DNA from: Priapulus caudatus
Lineage: Eukaryota > Priapulida > Priapulimorpha > Priapulimorphida > Priapulidae
DNA: 25,528 nucleotides
NCBI RefSeq assembly: GCF_000485595.1
Contig: NW_014577187.1
Span: 22,565-48,092 of the forward strand
Direction: 5' to 3'
The notes below the pieces were generated by a model, which searched no databases, was not told the DNA's origin, and saw only the letters and a program-made list of their open reading frames with translations. The position numbers and the translations under genes were made by a program. The first letter of the stretch is position 1, and each line of letters starts with the position of its first letter. Below are positions 1-8,898 of this stretch, in pieces.

Positions 1-80
1 TATATGCAGAGAACTTTCTATATACAGAGAAGTTGTTATATACAGAGAACTTGAGAGTGTGCTATATGCACAGAGAGCGT
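1..80. repeat. Short degenerate tandem repeat
   Basis: Four imperfect units beginning TATATGCAGAGA or TATATACAGAGA, each about 18-26 bp, run from the window edge to about position 80. The array probably continues to the left of the window. No gene is visible here. Confidence 0.7.
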
Positions 81-199
81 ACTGGCTGATTCTACTGCTT
101 GCTACACGCGGTGAGCACGGGAGACGGCTAGCTGCGGTAAAGGCGCGACGAAGTAATCCTAATCGATCGTCATCACGGAGTGGAATAATGACCACATGT

Positions 200-281
200 G
201 TGTGTGTGGAGGGGGGAGGGAGAAGGAGAGGGAGAGAGATAAGGGTAAGAGGGGGAGGTAGATTGATAAGGGGGAAAGGGA
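200..281. repeat. GT run and purine-rich G tract next to an ambiguous base
   Basis: A short TG run is followed by about 75 bases almost wholly of A and G with many GGG runs on the plus strand. It ends at the N at position 282, directly before element A LTR sequence. The small open frame across 59-289 is low-complexity and resembles nothing known, so I do not call a gene. The N may mark an assembly join, so the link between this tract and the LTR fragment is uncertain. Confidence 0.55.
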
Positions 282-282
282 N

Positions 283-563
283 CTCTTAAAAGTTCCTCAA
301 TAATTTGAATAAATACCGAGTCAGAGTCTATGCGAATACAGGTACCTCTGTCATTTACTTCCGGCTGTCATTCCGAGTGCGCGATGGGGTCTTGCATCAT
401 GTGTGCACGGAGCGTGATCCACGAGAAAGTCCAGATCTATGAGCAGAATATCGCCCGCAGACTTTCGATTATAACTCCTTTATCTTCAGCGTGATCTTCT
501 TGAATTATTGTCCAGAGCAGACTACGGCTCTTCATAGAACAAATATATCCCATCCTCGTCGCC
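283..563 (-). mobile_element. LTR_a: 5'-truncated LTR fragment fused to RT
   Basis: Positions 287-490 match LTR_c from about 7027 to 7226 almost base for base. A 50-bp block (491-540) absent from LTR_c follows, then about 20 bp of further LTR-like sequence. At about 563 the sequence switches abruptly into the reverse transcriptase region that corresponds to position 5041 of copy 2. The LTR start, the integrase and RNase H regions and the C-terminal part of RT are therefore missing between LTR and pol, most simply by one internal deletion. Confidence 0.75.
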
Positions 564-2526
564 GACCGGATGCGCCGAATATGAAACCGAAGAATTCCAT
601 CTCGGTTTTCCCCACCTGACACTTATTCCTATTTAATGTGAGATTGTTCGATTCAGTCTATCCAGTACAGCTTTGAGAATCATATTGTGCTCTTCTTCAG
701 TCTTCGCGAACACCATGATGTCGTCGCTGATATTTAGCACGCCGGGAATGCCTTCCACCTGAGATATTGCGTTCTGGAAAATCTCACTGGCGCAGCTAAT
801 ACCGAAGTTTAAACGTTTATACTGCCGGAGACCAACGTGAGTGCTGAACGTTGTCAGATGGCGTGAATCGGGGGAGTTCCAGCTGATGGTACCCCTGATT
901 TAGTCGAGCTTCGAGAATATCCTGGAACCGTTTACGTCAGCGATGATTTCTGTGATCGTTGGTGTGATATGGCGTTCACGTAGAATGGCTTTGTTCACAC
1001 ACCTCATATCCACACACAACCTGATATCCTCAGAGTTAGCCTTGGGAACACACACAACAGGAGATACCAGAGTGTTTGGACCAGATATGTGCTCAATGAT
1101 ATCACTACCTTCCAACCGTTCCACTTCCTGAGCTATCTCTTCCTCAGAGAGTATGGTACCCTCCTATGAGGCTGTGCAACAGGCATAGCGTTACTATCCA
1201 CATGTAACCTAACCTGATAGTTTTTCAGCTTTCCCACACCACTGAACAGTTCATCATATTCTACGAGAAGCGACTTGAGTGAACTTGAGGTCGTCTGAGC
1301 GCTGATGTCACCTGTCACCGAGTTCACGTGGAGAATGCCAAGTGCCTCGGCAGTCGCCCGACTCAGCAATGCTGTTGAATCGCCATCGACCACGTAGATG
1401 TCCGCTATGGCTGTTCGTTCCCCACACGACATTCGACTTTTGAACTTCTTCTGTATGGGCAAAGGTTCATTGGACATATATGGGTACAGTTTGACATCAC
1501 TAGGCTTCAGACATGGCATCTTGTCAAAACCTGACAAAGTTTTTTCACTAATGATATTCCTGGGACATCCTGAATCTATCACCATGGTGATCTTCTGACT
1601 ATCACCCAGGGTGATCTCGGTGTGCGGCGGACGTCCATCATTTTCTTTTAGCGAGTAGATTTCGTCATCTGAGCTATGTTCTTGTATGTGCGACACTTTC
1701 TTTGTGGGGAATTTCTTCCCGAAACCCCTAAACTTGGCTGGGTGATGGCTTTGAATTTGATTGTTCCTTGGAGTGGCACACTTTCGCAAAATGTCCGACT
1801 TTACCACAACTGGAACAGGTTTTATCGCGAGCGCGGACATGTGTATGAATGGGGATATTCGCCTCCGCAGAACCAGCATTGTCTCGCCGACTGTGTCTTC
1901 TTGGCGGAGTTTTGGCAGCGGAGTTCTCGGCGCGATTTCTGAGTGTGCTGACTGTGTGGCTTACGTACGATACTTCCTTACGCACGAGATTATCCGACCT
2001 GCATTGGCAAGTTCATGGGCCCTGGCTTCTTCTAACAAACCAGCGAGCGGCAGTTTGTCACGCGAGATTTTGTTCCCTTATACTGAACGTGACGCGACGT
2101 GGTACCACAGACAAGTTGAAGCGGACCTCCTTATCCTTGTGCATGGAAGTCACAGAAGTTTGCCTTCTGTAGTAGCCTCGTGTGGAACGCGTCGATTGTC
2201 TCCCCTGGCAACTGTTCAATCTTCCGAAACTCCTGTTCATGTTTGTCAGTGTTTTTACGCGGCTCCATGTACTTGTTCAGCGCGTTTACGGCCTGCTTGT
2301 ACACATCATCTGCCTCTGCCGCAATCAATGTCAACGTTTCAAACGTATCGTGTACATTTTCCCCTGCATAGTACAGTAGGAGAGCCTTCATTCTACCCTT
2401 ATCATCAACATTCATCCCTGTCATCAGGTTTTCGAAACCCCTCAGCCATTTCCTCCAGCGTAGGGCCTGGGTTGACGGATCTCCATACAGTTCAAACGCA
2501 ACATACGTGGGTAGACTTTGAGCCAT
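564..2526 (-). pseudogene. gag-pol: Truncated, frameshifted gag-protease-RT of element A copy 1
   Basis: Reading the minus strand from 2526: Gag N-terminus (2526 to about 2131), CCHC zinc-knuckle region (around 1800-1985), aspartic protease with the VIDSG motif, then the start of RT, including the conserved LDLNQGYHQ region near 890-900, ending at 564 where it joins LTR sequence. The frame is broken by many 1-4 bp indels relative to copy 2 at 5041-6996, for example in the stretches near 650, 750, 870, 1070, 1135, 1735, 1830 and 2100. Substitutions are very few. Two regions look more original than copy 2: the Gag start reads straight through, and the protease-RT linker (1357-1422) is in coding orientation. 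It also keeps 30 bp (10 codons) that copy 2 gag lacks. Not expected to encode a functional polyprotein. Confidence 0.85.
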
Positions 2527-2541
2527 GATTCAGAGATTTTT

Positions 2542-2637
2542 CCCTAAAAGTTTTCCCCACTAATCCTAATATAGACCGCATGGTGGCAGCACCTGACGGT
2601 GTGGTATTTAGAGTTAGGGATGGTTCACTATATTACA
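2542..2637 (-). mobile_element. LTR_b: strongly reduced shared LTR
   Basis: Positions 2581-2637 match 7382-7438 of LTR_c. The preceding 23 bp (2558-2580) are the exact reverse complement of 7358-7380, and about 340 bp of LTR interior found in LTR_c (7019-7357) is absent. This remnant lies between gag of copy 1 and the untranslated 3' region of copy 2. On the minus strand it begins TGTAATATAG. The preceding bases (GATGGGTAT) make only a weak polypurine tract. Confidence 0.7.
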
Positions 2638-3009
2638 ATACCCATCTGTTTTGAAATGAAACTTTACCTGTAAGTTTACACAATAAAAATTGTCAGAATT
2701 GTAGTGAATGATATTCGACTTTAATAAAACCCGACTGGAGTGCTTTTGAAAATACCACAGCTATATATATAGAATAAACAAATCTCATAGAACTTGTGAA
2801 AAATGTAAACAGAATCATACCACTGAAATAATATGCATTACTTTTGCAAATCAGGAATATTATCTATCAGCATGATGTTTCTCTCATGCCACCTACATAC
2901 TGGAGAATTACACTGGTTGAAATCATGTATATTCAAACGCAACATAAAAGAACGTATTTCTGCAACAAATGAAGAATGAATAATGTTCCACACAGAATAA
3001 TCCTGCTAT
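2638..3009. other. AT-rich untranslated spacer between pol and LTR_b
   Basis: About 370 bp without a credible reading frame. It lies between the pol stop codon and the LTR remnant, so it is most likely the 3' untranslated internal region of element A copy 2. No RNA gene or recognisable motif was seen. Confidence 0.55.
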
Positions 3010-5811
3010 TCACAACTGATAGTCCTTGAACCTGGATGGTAGTTTTCTCGTGCGTGATGTGCGGCGCGGAGTCTGACCACTATTCACCACATTATCGGGT
3101 AGGGTGATATCCGGTATACCTGGGTCAACATCCGGAGCGTCTTCCGGCGTACCTGGGTCAATTTCCGGAATCACGGAGTCTGTTGGAGTACCTGGCAGTC
3201 TCTTGAATTGCGAGGAGTTTCGCGTTATGGCTACATCACCATTCGAAGCAGTTACCATACTCCCTTTTTTCTTCGTGATAGTGAGAGGCTCAGGGTGAAA
3301 TGGTGAATCCATTTTCCCCCTCCGACTGTTCCTAACCAGTACAGAATCACCGGGCACCATGTTAGAACTCGCTGTGTGTCGTCTCTCGTTCGCGTAGTCT
3401 CGCTGGAGTGTCTTCGACAGACTATCCTTCTGAATGACCATATGGCGGGTCATTTCGTCGATCGTTGGACCAGGTGACACAGATGGAAATCCAACGTTCA
3501 TTTCCCTATTGTTCAGAGCCATGGACGGAGATATTCCGGTAGATGAGTGGGGTGTGGCTCGATACGCGCGAAGAAATCTGTAGAGCTCAGATTTCCAGCT
3601 ATTGCCCCCAACTCTAATGGCCTTCATGAGCGTTCTCATGAAGCGTTCGGCTTCACCATTAGCCTCTGGATGTAGTGGAGTTACCTTCCTGTGGTGGAAT
3701 CCCTGAGATTCGGCGTATTCTCGGAAGTCGCTGCCGTTGAACGGAGGTCCATTATCCGTGCGAATTTCACTTGGAACACCATGGGCTGCAAATATCCTGT
3801 CCAATCGAGGAATCACAGCATGAGCAGATGTACTATGTAGTACGTCGACTTCGGGATATCTCGAGTGGTCATCGATCACCACCATGAGATACTCACCGGT
3901 AGGTAACGGTCCACAAAAGTCCATACTGAGTCGCTCCCACTTGTTGAGTGGAGTTGGTGTCATCAGTAGAGGTTCGCGATGCTTGCTTGGTGTATTAGCT
4001 TGGCATAGCAAACAGTTCTCAACTTCACGTTCCACCAGGTTGTCGATTCCTGAGAACCAGGTCTTCATACGGAGAAGTTGCTTAGTTTTGGCCATTCCTT
4101 GATGACCCGAATGTGCGAGTTTTACACATTTCATGTGTAGCGATTCTGGAACAACGATTCTTGTGCCACGTAGCAGTATTCCATCTTCCGAACACGATAA
4201 TTCAGTCCTGATGTTGAATAGTGCCTTGGCAACTTTATCGTCCTTCACAATGTCGAACCACCGACCATTCCCGAGAGCTCTGATCACACCACTCAATGAG
4301 CGATCAGCTGCCGTGGACTCCACAAATTCCTGTCGCGATATAGCTCGAGGAAGTGAATTATCCAGCACAAAGTTCACATGGAGCTCAGAATTTCGGTCGA
4401 TGTTCACGGTCTGATGGTTTGGTGGGTGGCGGGACATGTAATCCGCCGGATTGGAACTTCCTGGAGAATAGGTCACAGTGATGTTGTAATCCTGTAACTT
4501 CATGAGCCAACGTTCTATACGGGGCGGAGGTTTCGAGTTCTCTTTCATGAAGATTGGTACGAGTGCCTTGTGATCACTGACTACTTCAACATGCATACCA
4601 TATAGATAGATCCTGAAGTGGTTGCATGCCCAGTAGATAGCCAACGCCTCACGTTCAGTCTGTGAGTAGCGACTTTCCACCGGTGACATAGCTCGGCTAG
4701 CATACGAGATCACACGATTATCCTGAGTGAGAATAGCACCTATTCCAACGGGACTGGCATCCACAATGAGTTTTGTGTCTTTCGCTGGATCAAAATAGGC
4801 CATTACCTCCTGTCTCATGATTAAGTCCTTCAGTTTATCGAACGACAATTGTTCAGCTTTACCCCATATCCAGGCTTGATCTTTACGTGTCAACATGCGG
4901 AGCGGCGCGGCGACTGTCGCAAGATTAGGAATGAACCGCGACACGTACGTAATCATACCCATGAACGAGCGTACCTCTGCAGCTGACTTCGGCTGCGCTG
5001 ACTCGATGATTGCTTGTACCTTCTTGGGATCTGCCGTCATACCGGATGCGCCGAATATGAAACCGAAGAATTCCATCTCGGTTTTCCCAACCTGACACTT
5101 ATTCCTATTTAATGTGAGATTGTTCGATTTCAGTCTATCCAGTACAGCTTTGAGAATCATATTGTGCTCTTCTTCAGTCTTCGCGAACACCATGATGTCG
5201 TCGCTGATATTTAGCACGCCGGGAATGCCTTCCAGTACCTGAGATATTGCGTTCTGGAAAATCTCACTGGCGCAGCTAATACCGAAGTTTAAACGTTTAT
5301 ACTGCCGGAGACCAACGTGAGTGCTGAACGTTGTCAGATGGCGTGAATCGGGGTGGAGTTCCAGCTGATGGTACCCCTGATTTAGGTCGAGCTTCGAGAA
5401 TATCCTGGAACCGTTTACGTCAGCGATGATTTCTGTGATCGTTGGTGTGATATGGCGTTCACGTAGAATGGCTTTGTTCACACACCTCATATCCACACAC
5501 AACCTGATATCCTCAGAGTTAGCCTTGGGAACACACACAACAGGAGATACCCAGAGTGTTGGACCAGATATGTGCTCAATGATATCACTACCTTCCAACC
5601 GTTCCACTTCCTGAGCTATCTTCTTCCTCAGAGAGTATGGTACCCTCCTATGAGGCTGTGCAACAGGCATAGCGTTACTATCCACATGTAACCTAACCTG
5701 ATAGTTTTTCAGCTTTCCCACACCACTGAACAGTTCATCATATTCCACGAGAAGCGACTTGAGTGAACTTGAGGTCGTCTGAGCGCTGATGTCACCTGTC
5801 ACCGAGTTCAC
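3010..5811 (-). CDS. pol: Pol polyprotein of element A copy 2 (RT, RNase H, integrase)
   Basis: A 933-residue frame encoding the replication and integration enzymes of a Ty3/gypsy retrotransposon. Reverse transcriptase spans about residues 55-300, with Asp142 in LDLNQGYHQ and Asp204-Asp205 in NISDDIMVF. RNase H spans about 335-465: Asp351, Glu388, Asp413 and Asp456 fit its acidic set, and it ends in NPADYMSRH. Integrase follows: zinc ligands His567, His570, Cys600 and Cys603, then the catalytic triad Asp631, Asp686 (TDNGPPF) and Glu722 (NGEAERF). The C-terminal tail is basic (RRTSRTRK) with no chromodomain. The listed Met start is not biological: gag-protease upstream is in the same phase (6996 minus 5811 is a multiple of three), so pol was originally part of one Gag-Pol polyprotein, now cut by an inverted 66-bp block. 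All catalytic residues are present, so the element was active recently. The YxDD box is ISDD here. Confidence 0.93.
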   Translation of the reverse strand: MNSVTGDISAQTTSSSLKSLLVEYDELFSGVGKLKNYQVRLHVDSNAMPVAQPHRRVPYSLRKKIAQEVERLEGSDIIEHISGPTLWVSPVVCVPKANSEDIRLCVDMRCVNKAILRERHITPTITEIIADVNGSRIFSKLDLNQGYHQLELHPDSRHLTTFSTHVGLRQYKRLNFGISCASEIFQNAISQVLEGIPGVLNISDDIMVFAKTEEEHNMILKAVLDRLKSNNLTLNRNKCQVGKTEMEFFGFIFGASGMTADPKKVQAIIESAQPKSAAEVRSFMGMITYVSRFIPNLATVAAPLRMLTRKDQAWIWGKAEQLSFDKLKDLIMRQEVMAYFDPAKDTKLIVDASPVGIGAILTQDNRVISYASRAMSPVESRYSQTEREALAIYWACNHFRIYLYGMHVEVVSDHKALVPIFMKENSKPPPRIERWLMKLQDYNITVTYSPGSSNPADYMSRHPPNHQTVNIDRNSELHVNFVLDNSLPRAISRQEFVESTAADRSLSGVIRALGNGRWFDIVKDDKVAKALFNIRTELSCSEDGILLRGTRIVVPESLHMKCVKLAHSGHQGMAKTKQLLRMKTWFSGIDNLVEREVENCLLCQANTPSKHREPLLMTPTPLNKWERLSMDFCGPLPTGEYLMVVIDDHSRYPEVDVLHSTSAHAVIPRLDRIFAAHGVPSEIRTDNGPPFNGSDFREYAESQGFHHRKVTPLHPEANGEAERFMRTLMKAIRVGGNSWKSELYRFLRAYRATPHSSTGISPSMALNNREMNVGFPSVSPGPTIDEMTRHMVIQKDSLSKTLQRDYANERRHTASSNMVPGDSVLVRNSRRGKMDSPFHPEPLTITKKKGSMVTASNGDVAITRNSSQFKRLPGTPTDSVIPEIDPGTPEDAPDVDPGIPDITLPDNVVNSGQTPRRTSRTRKLPSRFKDYQL

Positions 5812-5839
5812 GTGGAGAATGCCAAGTGCCTCGGCAGTC

Positions 5840-5905
5840 GGGAACGAACAGCCATAGCGGACATCTACGTGGTCGATGGCGATTCAACAGCATTGCTGAG
5901 TCGGG
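5840..5905. other. 66-bp inverted block in the protease-RT linker of copy 2
   Basis: Positions 5840-5905 are the exact reverse complement of 1357-1422 in copy 1, while the flanks are collinear in the same orientation (CAGTC on the left, CACACGAC on the right). In copy 1 the block is in coding orientation on the minus strand and joins protease to RT. In copy 2 the same peptide is coded on the plus strand, and minus-strand translation hits a stop. The length is 22 codons, so flipping it keeps the flanking frames in phase. Copy 1 has a small near-palindrome, AGTCGCCCGACT, at the left breakpoint. Confidence 0.9.
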
Positions 5906-6996
5906 CCACACGACATTCGACTTTTGAACTTCTTCTGTATGGGCAAAGGTTCATTGGACATATATGGGTACAGTTTGACATCACTAGGCTTCAGACATGG
6001 CATCTTGTCAAAACCTGACAAAGTTTTTTCACTAATGATATTCCTGGGACATCCTGAATCTATCACCATGGTGATCTTCTGACTATCACCCAGGGTGATC
6101 TCGGTGTGCGGCGGACGTCCATCATTTTCTTTTAGCGAGTAGATTTCGTCATCTGAGCTATGTTCTTGTATGTGCGACACTTTCTTTGTGGGGAATTTCT
6201 TCCCGAAACCCCTAAACTTGGGCTTGGGTGATGGCTTTGAATTTGATTGTTCCTTGGAGTGGCACACTTTCGCAAAATGTCCGACTTTACCACAACTGGA
6301 ACAGGTTTTATCGCGAGCGGGACATGTTGATGAATGGGGATATTCGCCTCCGCAGAACCAGCATTGTCTCGCCGACTGTGTCTTCTTGGCGGAGTTTTGC
6401 AGCGGAGTTCTCGTGCGCGATTTCTGAGTGTGCTGACTGTGTGGCTTTACGTACGATACTTCCTTACGCACGAGATTATCCGACTCTGCATTGGCAAGTT
6501 CATGGGCCCTGGCTTCTTCTAACAAACCAGCGAGCGGCAGTTTGTCACGCGAGATTTTGTTGCCCTTATACTGAACGTGACGCGACGTGGTACCACTGAC
6601 AAGTTGAAGTCGGACCTCCTTATCCTTGTCATGGAAGTCACAGAAGTTTGCCTTCTGTAGTAGCCTCGTGTGGAACGCGTCGATTGTCTCCCCTGGCAAC
6701 TGTTCAATCTTCCGAAACTCCTGTTCATGTTTGTCAGTGTTTTTACGCGGCTCCTTGTACACATCATCTGCCTCTGCCGCAATCAATGTCAACGTTTCAA
6801 ACGTATCGTGTACATGTTCCCCTGCATAGTACAGTAGGAGAGCCTTCATTCTACCCTTATCATCAACATTCATCCCTGTCATCAGGTTCTCGAAACCCCT
6901 CAGCCATTTCCTCCAGCGTAGGGCCTGGGTTGACGGATCTCCATTACCCACGTATGTTGCGTTTGAACTGTAAAAAATCTCTGAATCATGGCTCAA
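5884..6996 (-). CDS. gag: Gag-protease of element A copy 2 (C-terminally interrupted)
   Basis: A 370-residue frame. The Gag-like part (about 1-200) would form the particle shell. It is followed by two zinc knuckles: Cys212-x2-Cys215-x5-His221-x3-Cys225 and the canonical Cys232-x2-Cys235-x4-His240-x4-Cys245, expected to bind element RNA. The aspartic protease has its active site at Asp313 (VIDSGCPRN), and a conserved YPYMS motif follows near 343-347. The frame ends early where the inverted 66-bp block begins, so the last part of the protease is lost. The first ~19 residues are also abnormal: two adjacent segments (6945-6971 and 6972-7000) are inverted relative to copy 1, so the natural start codon is on the wrong strand and this start is only the first Met in frame. 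Ten codons present in copy 1 are missing after residue 81. Confidence 0.88.
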   Translation of the reverse strand: MSHDSEIFYSSNATYVGNGDPSTQALRWRKWLRGFENLMTGMNVDDKGRMKALLLYYAGEHVHDTFETLTLIAAEADDVYKEPRKNTDKHEQEFRKIEQLPGETIDAFHTRLLQKANFCDFHDKDKEVRLQLVSGTTSRHVQYKGNKISRDKLPLAGLLEEARAHELANAESDNLVRKEVSYVKPHSQHTQKSRTRTPLQNSAKKTQSARQCWFCGGEYPHSSTCPARDKTCSSCGKVGHFAKVCHSKEQSNSKPSPKPKFRGFGKKFPTKKVSHIQEHSSDDEIYSLKENDGRPPHTEITLGDSQKITMVIDSGCPRNIISEKTLSGFDKMPCLKPSDVKLYPYMSNEPLPIQKKFKSRMSCGPTQQCC

Positions 6997-7018
6997 AGTC
7001 TCTTTTAGGAGGGGAAAA
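6945..7018. other. Cluster of adjacent in-place inversions at the gag start
   Basis: Compared with copy 1, block 6945-6971 (27 bp) is the reverse complement of 2487-2513, and block 6972-7000 is the reverse complement of 2514-2541. Two further 8-bp blocks (7002-7009, 7011-7018) are the reverse complements of CCTAAAAG and TTTTCCCC at 2543-2558. The order of blocks is unchanged; only their orientation differs. The two long blocks are unmistakable; the 8-bp blocks alone would not be significant. Confidence 0.8.
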
Positions 7019-7438
7019 AAAAAAAAAGTTCCTCAATAATTTGAATAAATACCGAGTCAGAGTCTATGCGAATACAGGTACCTCTGTCATTTACTTCCGG
7101 CTGTCATTCCGAGTGCGCGATGGGGTCTTGCATCATGTGTGCACGGAGCGTGATCCACGAGAAAGTCCAGATCTATGAGCAGAATATCGCCCGCAGACTT
7201 TCGATTATAACTCCTTTATCTTCAGCAAATATATCCACTTTTCTCGTCGCCATTGTAATGTTTGCATGTTTTCTATGGGTTTCTTGGAGTGATAGAGAAC
7301 ACGACTGCTTTAGATTCATGCTGTTTTCCAGTCAATATAACCAGTTAAAACATACTGTGCGGTCTATATTAGGATTAGTGATGGTGGCAGCACCTGACGG
7401 TGTGGTATTTAGAGTTAGGGATGGTTCACTATATTACA
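7010..7438 (-). mobile_element. LTR_c: 5' LTR of element A copy 2
   Basis: About 430 bp. The part 7027-7226 recurs in LTR_a and 7358-7438 recurs (partly inverted) in LTR_b. Read on the minus strand it starts TGTAATATAG at 7438. The downstream end is blurred by an A run at 7015-7027 and by the inversion cluster, so I could not place the CA terminus or a primer binding site. Promoter and polyadenylation signals should be in this LTR, but I do not see a distinctive TATA box. Confidence 0.75.
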
Positions 7439-8329
7439 AACAGTATCGTTAAAGATCGTTTCTGAATGAATCAAAAATGATTTTTGGCACCTGGGGGAGG
7501 CGTTGGGTCCTAGTAACAACACTCTCTATACACAATGGCAATTACACATATAAGGTAAACAAGCCACAGATTAGGTCATTACAGTCTGAAGAGTTCTTTC
7601 AAAACAAAAACATATTTTTCAATCACTTATGCATAAATTCGGCTCAAAATCTAGACCTGCTATACTTCCCATATCAAAGATCAAAACATGAACAACTGTA
7701 CAATCAATCAGCCAAATATTAATCCTTCATTTAAAGCCGCACAATGCGCATCTACACGTAATTTCTCAGTACTAGAAATAAGCCAAATACTTCGTACATG
7801 CCCTAATATACTACCTTATGGCAAAATAAACTCTATGTTCCTCCCCATTNCTACCGAATTTCGGGAATTCTGTTTGAAATATGCAAAGCGCTAGCACTTA
7901 TTCATGCACGCACGTAGGCAAAATGCACACATGGTTTGAACGTTAACTCACTGAATGTAATGGGAATGTGAATTTCTCCGAATAATAGAAATCGCTCAGA
8001 TATGAAGGTATGGGTGGGGGACATAACATAAATGACCGACAAGACGGCATGATCAGCGGCGGATCACAGCGGCGGCGGCCGACAACACGGCACATTTTAT
8101 ATATATTGGAAGCTGAACATGTCAAGAAAGAAATGACGGAGAAAATAGCGAGTTACTGCCTTCATGGCGCGCAATTCGGTAGCTTTGTAATTAACCGCCA
8201 ATGCGCCACAACCGTTCTCCGCGCAATATCACAATTAAAGATGTGTTGAATAGTAAAACCGCAAGCCGCTATTCATGCACGTACGAGATGTGAATAGATG
8301 ATTTGACGACCTCGACATACCAATATACG
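7439..8329. other. Intergenic sequence, no gene recognised
   Basis: AT-rich sequence with only short frames (under 85 codons) lacking recognisable motifs. There is one ambiguous base at 7850. The short related strings TTATTCATGCACGCACGTA near 7902 and CTATTCATGCACGTACGA near 8271 hint at a diverged repeat. Nothing else is supported. Confidence 0.6.
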
Positions 8330-8745
8330 TTACCACTACATACGAATAGGAATACGTTACGTATACGAATACGAATACGTATACATACGAATACGTTACG
8401 AATACATACTCGACATACGAATATAGCATACGAATATATGTTACATATATATGACATATATCATATATGAGTTGCCATTTACACACATATACATGATATA
8501 GATACAACATTATGTAAGAACTACCATGTATCCATACTACATATACATATACATATCCATGTATGCAGCATGTAGGATAGGTATACATACGAATACGTTA
8601 CGAATACATACTGGACATACGAATATACCATAGGAATATATGTTACATAGATATTACATAAACCTACGCTATAATTGCAGATGTATTGCAAGCTGAATAT
8701 ATAGATATATATATACATATATATATACCACACACATGATATCCA
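8330..8745. repeat. Degenerate ACGAAT/ATAC microsatellite region with a duplicated segment
   Basis: Imperfect repeats of TACGAATACGT type fill 8330-8450 and recur at about 8578-8655, where a stretch beginning GTATACATACGAATACG is repeated with few changes. TA-rich dinucleotide runs follow to about 8735. Tyr/Val/Ile-rich open frames on the minus strand here are by-products of the repeat. Confidence 0.8.
8472..8524 (+). repeat. 53-bp direct repeat, copy 1
   Basis: Nearly identical (two mismatches by eye) to 8846-8898, 374 bp downstream. It includes the string CATGATATAGATACAACAT. The second copy abuts the start of the longer dispersed repeat at 8876. Confidence 0.85.
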
Positions 8746-8845
8746 CGACGGACAACACAGTATAATGAAGACGATGTTATGCTTATGAAGACGACGTTTA
8801 CGTGCATATCTCAATCGATTATTTGATCACGTTAACAATTAAACC

Positions 8846-8898
8846 TTGGCATTTCCACACATATACATGATATAGATACAACATTATGTAAGAACTAC
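8846..8898 (+). repeat. 53-bp direct repeat, copy 2
   Basis: Second copy of 8472-8524. Its last ~20 bp overlap the left part of the dispersed repeat 8876-9401, so the copy at 8472 may be a fragment of the same family. Confidence 0.8.

Larger units (their letters stand above)
283..7438 (-). mobile_element. Tandem pair of Ty3/gypsy-type LTR retrotransposons (element A)
   Basis: Two copies of the same element lie head to tail on the minus strand. In plus coordinates the order is LTR_a fragment (283-563), truncated gag-protease-RT copy 1 (564-2526), reduced LTR_b (about 2542-2637), untranslated spacer (2638-3009), pol (3010-5811), gag-protease (5884-6996), LTR_c (about 7010-7438). LTR_b would serve as the 3' LTR of copy 2 and the 5' LTR of copy 1, as expected if two elements recombined through one LTR. 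LTR_b and LTR_c both start, on the minus strand, with TGTAATATAGTGAACC, fitting the usual TG terminus. Flanking target duplications cannot be checked because the left end meets an N. No convincing primer binding site was found. Confidence 0.85.

Noticed and set aside
2932-2946. 15-bp match TTCAAACGCAACATA between the spacer and the gag start (2491-2505)
   Set aside because: Flanks do not match; it may be chance or a trace of rearrangement, but is too short to claim.
5812-6018. Plus-strand 68-codon frame across the inverted block
   Set aside because: It exists only because 66 bp of element A coding sequence is inverted there; the rest of the frame is antisense of gag-protease.
8235-8814. Tyr/Ile/Val-rich minus-strand frames up to 117 codons
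   Set aside because: Translations of ACGAAT/ATAC microsatellites; no start context, domain or conservation.
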